From the NCBI GenBank assembly GCA_021234155.1, contig JAJEKV010000019.1, positions 372,001 to 436,000 on the forward strand: a stretch of 64,000 bases of DNA, read 5' to 3'. Both the position numbers and the translations under genes were made by a program. Source of the stretch: Isoetes taiwanensis (lineage: Eukaryota; Streptophyta; Lycopodiopsida; Isoetales; Isoetaceae). The notes beneath the pieces were generated by a model, which worked only from the letters and a program-made list of their open reading frames with translations, searched no databases and was not told the DNA's origin. Below, in pieces: positions 56,945-64,000 of the stretch (its first letter is position 1; each line of letters begins with the position of its first letter).

Positions 56945-57720
56945 TGAATAGGGGGGGCCCAATTTGCTCCACTGTTGTAATGGTCCTTGGCGGGTGGGCC
57001 CAATTTGCTCCCTGTAGTAGTGCTCCTAAGCGGGTGAAATTGGGCACCCGCCCAATTTGTTCCTGTTGTAGTCGTCTTTGGCAGGTGAAATTGGGCGGGC
57101 GCCCAATTTGCTCCCTGATTGTAGTGGTCCTTAAGCGGTTGAAATTGGGCTGCCCGATTTGCTCCTGTTGGTAGTGGTCATTGGCAGGTGGAATTGGGCA
57201 CCCGCCCAATTTGCTTCCTGTTGTAGTGGTCATTGCCAGTTGAAATTAGGCAACCGCCCAATTTGCTCCCTGTTGTAGTGGTCCTCAGCGGGTGAAATTG
57301 GGCACCCACCCAATTTGCTCCCTGTTGTAGTGGTCCTTGGCGGTGAGGTGAATGCCCAATTTGCTCCCTATAGTAATGGTCCTTAGCATTTGAAATTGGG
57401 CACCCCCCCAATTTGCTCCCTGTTGTAGTCGTCTTTGGCAGGTGAAATTGGGCGAGCGCCCAATTTGCTCCCTATAGTAATGGTCCTTAGCAATTGAAAG
57501 TGGGGCACCCCCAATTTGCTACTGTTGTAGTGTTCCTTAGCGAGGTGAGGGTGGTAGCCCAATTTGCTCCTATAGTAATGGTCCTTAGCAATTGGCCCTT
57601 GGGTTGTTGTAGTGTTCCTTAGCGGGTGAAATTTGCCACCAAATTTTCTCCAGTTGTAGTGGTCCTTAATGGTTACATGGGCACGCCCAATTTTCCCTAC
57701 CGGTGGTATACATAAATGAT
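56945..57720. repeat. Minisatellite D: GCCCAATTTGCTCC units, about 50-57 bp
   Basis: About 14 units of the form GCCCAATTTGCTCCCTGTTG, TAGTGGTCCTTAGCGGGTG, AAATTGGGCACCC. Neighbouring units pair through AAATTGGGC and GCCCAATTT, and at 57,080-57,110 they form the same palindromic core as arrays E and F. Confidence 0.9.
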
Positions 57721-58440
57721 ACATAGTTACTCAGGAGTTACTCAGGAAGTCAAACTGGGCACCCACAGTTGGCCCTGCACATCAGATGTTGGGGGTAGAT
57801 TCTACACGGGTATGAAATTGGGCTGACAACCCCGATTTGCTAACCAATTTGGAATATAATTTGGCCATTAGCATCTACAGGGGTGTCTAATTGGGTTGTA
57901 ACGGGACGGCTTCTATGCTACTCGGCTAGAATCTAGGCTACATCGGTTATGTTTGGGGGACAGGACATGCATCTCTCAAATTAAAATTTATTGGGCATCA
58001 AATAATCTTCTCATCAATAATGTTCTATACTAATCCAGGCATCACAATATCAGGGCATGCAACCCAAAGTGGCAAAGAATAAACGTATAAACTGAAAGAA
58101 ATTTACCTTCGGTGAAGTGCACGCCATCCATTTGAACAAGTAGCCGCCCAAGAGTGTGAGAGAATGAAATGGCTAAGCAGCCCTAGAGAGTACTTCAAAA
58201 TTCAAATGTCCCCCAAAATTCAAATTCTAATTTTAAAATCAAAATCGGTAGTAGGGCCGTAACAATTTAATTTTAAATTCAAATTTGCCCGTAACGCGTC
58301 TACATTAATTTAAAAATCCGCCACGTCTACATTAATTTAAAAATCCGCATTGAATGTTTGGGGCACATTTATTGCAAAAGTCTATTTTTATTGTTTATTC
58401 TTATGGTCTATATTTAGTTAAAAAAGGTCTATGTTTAGGG
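57721..58440. other. No gene; short direct repeat
   Basis: AT-rich. CGTCTACATTAATTTAAAAA followed by TCCGC occurs at 58,297 and 58,324 (27-bp period). The first 200 bases still contain degenerate AAATTGGG phrases from array D. Confidence 0.5.
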
Positions 58441-58679
58441 CTCACCATTTGCATGGCTGCCACTTGTCATTCACCTGTGCAACCTCACTGCCCATTCCTT
58501 TTTGCTTGCTCATTCATTCCTTTCCGACAACACTTGCCTGTAGTCTTCTTCTCTGAGCATCACGCTGCGCCTGTCGTCTTCAAAGTGATTGCGCCAGGTT
58601 TCATATCTTCTAGCCGTTGTTTTTGAGCATCGAAGCGCCATTGTTTTGATGGAACGTCGACCCTTGAAGGGAGGAAAAG
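58440..58679 (+). other. Possible 5' UTR and tiny first coding exon
   Basis: A CT-rich stretch (58,440-58,648) resembles a plant 5' leader. An ATG at 58,649 opens MERRPLKGGK and meets a donor-like GGAAAAG|GTACTATTTTT at 58,680. If real, array E would lie in the following intron and the next exon would be at or beyond about 60,045. This is unproven. Confidence 0.3.
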
Positions 58680-58979
58680 GTACTATTTTTGGTTTTGCTT
58701 TAGTTTATTATATTAGTGCAGGCGATAAGTCATTGGCCATAAGCAGTCAGCTATCTTACATGCACCTTTTATGGTTTCTATGCTTCTAAACCCTCTGGCG
58801 CGGACCCCTGGCCCCTTGGTTCTTACTAAGTACCTGAAAAGCTATTTCCTCTGCACCAAGCTACCCTCTGGCCCATTGGATCTTTCTAAGTACCACAAAA
58901 GCTGTTTCCTGCTTCCACACACCCTCTGCGGGTGCCAAAAAGCTGTTTCCATGCTTCTAAACCTACTCTGGGGGTAGAA

Positions 58980-59955
58980 ATTGGGCAGGAGCCCAGTTTG
59001 ATGTCCTCTTGCCTCTTTCCGTGCTTCCAAACCTTTCTTTGGGGTGGCCAATTGGGCGGGCGCCCAATTTGGCACCCTCTTGGCTATTTCCGTGCTTCCA
59101 TACCTCCTCTGGGGTGGCAAATTGGGCGGGCGCCCAATTTGGCACCTCTTAATTTGTGCTTTCAAACTTCCTCTTGTGGGGCAAATTGGTGGCCCAATTT
59201 CCACCCTCTTACCCTTGTCAAACTTTGAACCTTCTGTGTGGGGGCAAATTGGTGGCCCAATTTGATACCCTCTTGCCTTTTTCCGTGCTTCCATACCTCT
59301 TCTGGGGTGGCAAATTGGGCGGGCGCCCAATTTGAAACCCTCTTGCCTCTGTCCGTGCTTTCAAACCTCATCTTACGGGGCAGGTTGAGGCCCAATTTGA
59401 TACCCAAACCTTTTTCTGCTTCCAAACTTCTCTTGGGGTGGCAAATTGGTGGCGCCCAATTTGGGCCCTCTTGGCTCTTCAGGTGCTCTCAAACCTCCTC
59501 TTAAGGGCAAATTGGAAGCCCAATTTGATGTCCTCTTGCCTCTTTAAAGTGATTCCAAACCTCCTCTTGTGGGGCAAATTGGGCGGCCCAATTTTGGTGC
59601 CCTCTTAGCTCTTCATTGCTCTCAAACCTCCTCTTAAGGGGCAAATTGGTGAGCCCTAATTTGATGTCCTCTGCCTCTTTCCGTGATTCCAAACCTCCTC
59701 TTGTGGGGGCAAATTGGGTGCCCAATTTGGCACCCCTTAGCTCTTTGGTGCTCTCGAGACCTCCTCTTCTAGGGCAAATTGGGCGGGGCCCAATTTGATG
59801 TCCTCTGCCTCTTTTAGGTGATTCCAAACCTCCTCTTGTGGGGACAAATTGGCGGGCCCAATTTGGCACCCTCTTACCTCTTTCCATGCTTCCATACTCC
59901 TCACGGTGTGGCAAATTGGGGAGCCCAATTTGCCACCCTCTACCTCTTTAGGTTG
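58980..59955. repeat. Minisatellite E: about 66-bp unit with AAATTGGGCG palindrome
   Basis: About 15 units, each with CAAATTGGGCGGGCGCCCAA or a shortened form, then a variable GGCACCCTCTT / GATGTCCTCTT segment and CCTCTTTCCGTGCTTCCAAA with CCTCCTCTTG. Arms AAATTGGGCG and CGCCCAATTT flank GG. The arms are better conserved than the linkers, although several units have lost part of the GGGCGGGCGCCC centre. Confidence 0.9.
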
Positions 59956-60044
59956 CTTTGAAACCTTCTATGGGGGCATCCCTACCTTGTTTTAATGCTT
60001 GCATACACCACTAATGGGATTAATGAATGATGTTATCGGCACCC

Positions 60045-61615
60045 ATGGCGAGAACTAAACAAGCTGCGTGTACTGGATCGGCCCTCCGTTGCACAGGCAT
60101 TTCTTTGCGGACAAAGGAAGCGAGTCGAGCATTCAGTTCAATGGTATTGAAGTCGTCCTAGAGCTAGTGACTCCTGTAGCCGATAAGTTTTCATGGTGCA
60201 TGGAGGTAGGCCCAATCCACCCTGGCTCTAGCACAAATCATCTCAAGGATGTGCTTGTACTTTCTTGAGCAGGGACTGGAGGACCTGAGAATCTTTGGTA
60301 TAGCAAATTGACATATTTGTGAGCAGGGTTGCCAGCGAGATAGATCTTATCGTGGAAGGCGTCTTTGGATAAGTCATTTCAAGGATACAAGTTACCCTTT
60401 GAAACTTACAATCCTCGGCTAATGCATGCAAGCATCGAGGCTCCACATTCATGTCAAGCCAAGAAATTTTGGGTCTTGGCTTCTTAAAAAAGAAAGCTTT
60501 GAGGAGATGCGGACTGACCAAGCGGGGAGATATTATAGATGGATTTATCTGGTTAGGCGGTGGATACTCGATCACAAGGCCCTTTATCTGAGAATATCAT
60601 GGGAAGAACCAGCAAAGGTCTATGACCGCGAGGCGTGGTTGAGGTCACGTTATGGAGTTGCTAGAAAGAGTGATGGGCGAAAGGCGCGAGAAGCCCATTG
60701 GCGTGTCATCGAGGAAAAATTAAATATTCCTAAGAAGAAAGATCGAAACACCAGCGCCAAAACTGATTCTTGGTGGTATGCCAAAGATCCGTAGTCGGGA
60801 CTTGAGCATTCAATCACAGGGGAGGTATCAAGCGGTCCCCACGGAAAAGCAACTAAAAAGCGAAGTCGACGCGAGGCAATAGCTTCCTCGTCTAAGAAAA
60901 GCGGGTGGTCGACTCCACCATCCACATCGGGTGGATCCGATGGGAGTGAGGCGAGGCGCAGGCTCCGCGGGGAAGATGGCCAGGCAAATTGTTAAGTGTT
61001 CGACATCTAGCGGGGCCTTGACCCAGGAAAGCAGACATGAGCTGTCACAAAGCGCATTGATCAACATTAAACATAGGGAAAGGATCTATCCTCTTGGAGT
61101 TGAATTCGAAATAGAGGTAGATATATTTAAAATGCATCAAGCACCTGCAAACATGACCTGCAGGGTCATCAATCCTGAACATGTAGATACACTATATGAA
61201 TCATTTATTAATGTCGGATGCATCCACCTTGTGCGGATGTTGTACCTTTGATCGGACGGCGTGCTTTGCGTGGAAGAAGGCGGCCCGATTTGGACAATGT
61301 AAATTCTGGATAGTAAATGGCAATCACACTACTCTGATTGCCCAAATTCTTGTTAATCAGGCCATGGAATGACCAGCGAGAAAGGGCTCATTTGAAAGAA
61401 CTTATCTTCTTCTTCTTCTCGCTAAAAGAAAATGTGGCGTGCTAGCGGGAATCTTACTCCAACTGAATATGTAAAGGTCAGCGAGGAGAACAGCGACATC
61501 ACCAAGAATACCATTCATCGGGATGTTTACTTGAGCAAATCTGACTAAGGAATCAATGGGCATTCTATGGAAGAAGAAAGGAAAGCGTGGACTATCCCAA
61601 GATAGCGCATATTTA
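60045..61615 (+). pseudogene. Coding region starting MARTKQ (histone-H3-tail-like), with ParB-like segment
   Basis: The ATG at 60,045 is followed by ARTKQ, identical to the first residues of histone H3. The next bases allow TG-S-A-P and later ADK..S..S, echoing H3 residues 11-28, but in a second frame. Further plus-strand pieces are: YLVRRWILDHKALYLRISWE near 60,540 (perhaps chromodomain-like, weak), a basic linker (KREAIASSSKKSG near 60,880), VINPEHVDTLYESFINVG near 61,170, and WIVNGNHTTLIAQILVNQ near 61,310. The last two resemble the box-I and GxH(R)xxA parts of ParB-like domains. Near 61,556-61,615 it reads MGILWKKKGKRGLSQDSAYL and meets the donor GTAAGT. Several stops and frame changes intervene. 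Function is unknown; it could be a mobile-element protein or a host gene with sequencing errors. Confidence 0.35.
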
Positions 61616-62137
61616 GTAAGTCACTTCAAATTGTTCATGCAGTATGTTTTCCTCATCAAATTGGGCGGGCGCCCAATTTGGGATGCCCCCATGTTCTTTC
61701 GGCATGTTGCTTTGCATCTTCTTGGATATCAAATTGGCGGGCGCCCAATTTGGGATGCCCCATGTTCACTTTCGGCATGTTGCTTTGCATCTCCTATCTT
61801 GGCGCCCAATTTGGGATACCCCCCATGTTCACTTTCGGCATGTTGCTTTGCATCTTCTTGGATATCAAATTTGCCCAATTTGGGATGCCCCCCATGTTCA
61901 CTCAGCATGTTAGCCTGCATCTCCTTGGCTATCAAATTGGGCGGGCGCCCAATTTGGGATGCCTCCCGTGTGCATTCAGCATGTTAGATTGCATCCCCGG
62001 CTATCAAATTTGGCGGTCGCCCAATTTGGGATGGCCCCCATCTGCATTGCCCCCCATGTGCATTGCATGTTAGCTTGTGCATTGCTCAATTTTGAGACCA
62101 TATACTTCAAATATGCTAAGTTTACTATGTTGTGCAG
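61616..62137 (+). other. Probable intron holding minisatellite F
   Basis: The donor GTAAGT begins at 61,616 after codons for DSAYL, and the acceptor TACTATGTTGTGCAG ends at 62,137 before codons for DWLAIAKQTLKKLSM. Both junctions are phase 0. The 522-bp interval consists mostly of the minisatellite. Confidence 0.5.
61655..62070. repeat. Minisatellite F: about 75-bp unit with the same palindrome
   Basis: Six units of ATCAAATTGGGCGGGCGCCC, AATTTGGGATGCCCCCCATG, and TTC(A)CT(T)TCGGCATGTT followed by GCTTTGCATCTTCTTGGAT. It shares the AAATTGGGCG-GG-CGCCCAATTT core with arrays D and E, but the flanking part of the unit is unrelated to theirs. Confidence 0.92.
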
Positions 62138-64000
62138 GATTGGCTCGCTATAGCGAAGCAGACTTTGAAGAAACTTAGCATGCGAGATTACGATTGCCCG
62201 TATACTTGGATGGCGAATCTTGGAATATGTGCACGCAAGTGGCTCGGTTGTTCTATGAAGACCAACTAAAAAAGGCGAATTAGGTGAAAGCGATAGTGGT
62301 TAAGGACCGGTGAGAATGTTCACGAATAACAAGTGCCGACCTTTAAAGTCCATGCATCAATGGATTTTCAAAAGGCATTGATAGAGATCATGGCGAGGCA
62401 CCCGTACATCAAGACCACCAAAAATTACCTTGGAAGGCGTGTCATGAAAATCCGTGCGGAGAGCGAAGAAGATTAGCTTTGTCGGCGGGCACTCCTTAAA
62501 TATCGAAAGATGTAAAAAGCTCAAAGTTGACAACATGGCGATTTGCGGAAAATTCATCAATATTCACGGAAAATTTGATGTTAATGTTAATATGATTGTG
62601 GGTGATTGGGTTGATAGGCTGCGGGAAAAGCTTAACCTTCAAAGGCTCTTGTCCTAAAAGGTTAATGAATATCTTCGTGGACCCGGTGGAAGAGGGATCT
62701 AAATCATTCAAAATACTCTTGTGTCGGTCCTACGGGGATGTCGGTTGATGTGGTCAATACCTCTGCTTTCGGTTTTATCGGATGTGATTTGAGAAATATC
62801 AAGAAATGGGGCATGGAAGAATACCGAAGTTCTTGGACCGGATCGGTGTACTAACGGACCAGCAACTATATTGGATAATGATCTTTATCGGTCGGATCGT
62901 TTGAGTGGTGCTTGTCCGCCATGAAGGCGATAGGCGGAGGTAGTCGTGTATGGGTGGGGCGTACCAAGATCCTAAAAAGAAACCCTTCCTCTCGTGTTCG
63001 CGGCTGCGGACTCTTGTTACGGTAATGTATGTGGCGGAGACCAAGCGGTGCCCCACCTATGCATGACTGAATCTATGCTTCAAACGGACCATCCTCAAAG
63101 TATTTGAAGTTTCCGCATCACTTGAAAAAGAAGTGGAAAACATAGAGAAGAACCTCCCCGATCATGAGTCTTGGCGGTAACATGGTTTAAACTTGTGTCT
63201 CTGTCCATTTCTTTTCAATACCACTTATAGCGGTTGTCTACATTCCTTGACATCTTGGTTGTATCGGCCTTGGGGTGATAAAGTCTGCGGCGGGGCATTG
63301 GGTGCTCTTATGCCACATCAATTGGATTCAGGACATGCACATACCTAGTGCGGAAATTTTTATGTTAAAGGGTTCCGGTGTCTGGATTTCTTCTATGGAG
63401 GATCATTTTAGCCCTTTGAGCTTGAAGGGTATAAAGCTCTTTGCCTTTGAGATTGATGAGACTATGCGGCTTAAACTTGTTTGATTTTTTAATCAACTCG
63501 AAGTAATCTTTGGGACGAGAAGAAATCGAGAGCAGGTGCTTTGCAAAAAATAGCGAGGGAAAAAAAAAAGCAAGTGGCTCCAAGGCATCGGCCGATTATC
63601 GACCCATTACTCCACCTCCTTGTCCATTCCACCGCAAGCGGTCAGGGGTTGCAATCCACTCTCAGGATGTCTAAGGATTTTTGTCCGGAGACCATTTGAG
63701 AAAGGTGGCGGGGTTTTGGAGCAAAGGACATGTCTTTCTTTAGAAAGAAGAAGGAGAACATTAATGCTTTGGCGGGCACTACACTAGTGTGCACCCAAGA
63801 TGTGGTCGAGGGTAGCTTCGAAGTTCTGTTGACTACTCCTCAAGGATCAAGAACCTTACGTTGTATTGGAGACACAAGAAGCTCAACCTATGGACCCACT
63901 AGCATTAGAGCAAGATAAGGAGGTTGGGGTTGAGGTTGAAAAGGAGCTTGAGGTTGAGGAGGATGAGGTTGAGAAGGGCGAGGAAGTTGAGAAGGAAGGG
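62138..64000 (+). pseudogene. Continuation of the plus-strand coding region, running off the window
   Basis: After the acceptor at 62,137: DWLAIAKQTLKKLSMRDYDC, then with frame changes HPYIKTTKNYLGRR near 62,400, VDVVNTSAFGFIGCDLRN near 62,760, then GSGVWISSMEDHFSPLSLKG and FAFEIDETM near 63,380-63,470. The FEID phrase could correspond to the SAM-binding end of amino-methyltransferases, but no DPPY motif was found, so I do not assign it. From about 63,860 an open frame becomes extremely acidic (KEVGVEVEKELEVEEDEVEK) and continues past base 64,000. Function unknown. Confidence 0.35.

Noticed and set aside
58842-59914. Open frames of 60-162 codons with repeated NWAPAQF-like phrases
   Set aside because: They are translations of minisatellite E; the repeated peptide follows the repeat unit and has no independent support.

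Overview
This window is nuclear DNA from a land plant, and it is gene-poor and repeat-rich. Two host genes are clear: a spliced DEG/HtrA serine protease and a HECATE-type bHLH transcription factor. A decayed PPR gene uses the wording typical of PPR families in ferns and other seed-free plants (GREIH, QIHDEI and KGLE modules, plus the ACAKL pattern). The copia, Ty3/gypsy, LINE and Harbinger remnants are of plant type. I lean towards a fern or another large-genome non-flowering plant, but the sequence alone does not settle this.

Layout. 1-0.8 kb: fragment of a PIF/Harbinger-like transposase (minus). 0.9-2.6 kb: two clusters of a hairpin-forming AAACCCTTCCGGGTTT repeat. 2.7-6.1 kb: DEG10-like protease gene (plus, 8 exons or more). 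6.6-13.9 kb: copia remnants (minus), a 1-kb retroposon with a 16-bp target duplication, and a 3.46-kb insertion with 21-bp terminal inverted repeats that splits the copia RT and carries gene-like pieces. 13.8-16.8 kb: a deleted gypsy copy, a LINE RT remnant and a PPR pseudogene. 17-20.3 kb: AT-rich DNA without a confident gene. 20.3-36.5 kb: a minisatellite (GCCTAGGTGGC / GCCACCTTGGC) broken first by a 2.5-kb inverted-repeat element and then by an 11-kb Ty3/gypsy element with both LTRs and about 3.9 kb of extra coding-like sequence after the integrase. 36.5-38 kb: a (CT)n tract and a 157-bp tandem repeat. 38-41.4 kb: a LINE (minus) with a 446-codon RT frame. 41.5-46.6 kb: three tandem copies of a 1.75-1.93-kb repeat, each containing a decamer array that turns into heat-shock-element-like sequence and a tRNA-derived, SINE-like head. 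47-51.5 kb: a gene fragment, then the bHLH gene. 53.7-56.4 kb: a minus-strand coding region with broken frames and an HTHDDID motif. 56.9-62.1 kb: three different minisatellites that share one palindromic core. 58.4-64 kb: a plus-strand coding region that contains the start MARTKQ (identical to the first residues of histone H3), a ParB-like segment and an acidic tail running off the window; one of the minisatellites sits inside a well-formed intron of this region.

The two host genes look independent of one another. The rest is layered transposition. Many coding frames between 20-36 kb and 52-64 kb are broken by short indels. The two LTRs of the 11-kb element also differ mostly by short indels, so part of the apparent decay may be assembly error. 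The most unusual material is the 56.9-64 kb block (shared-palindrome minisatellites plus the H3-tail-like coding region) and the 41.5-46.6 kb tandem repeats.
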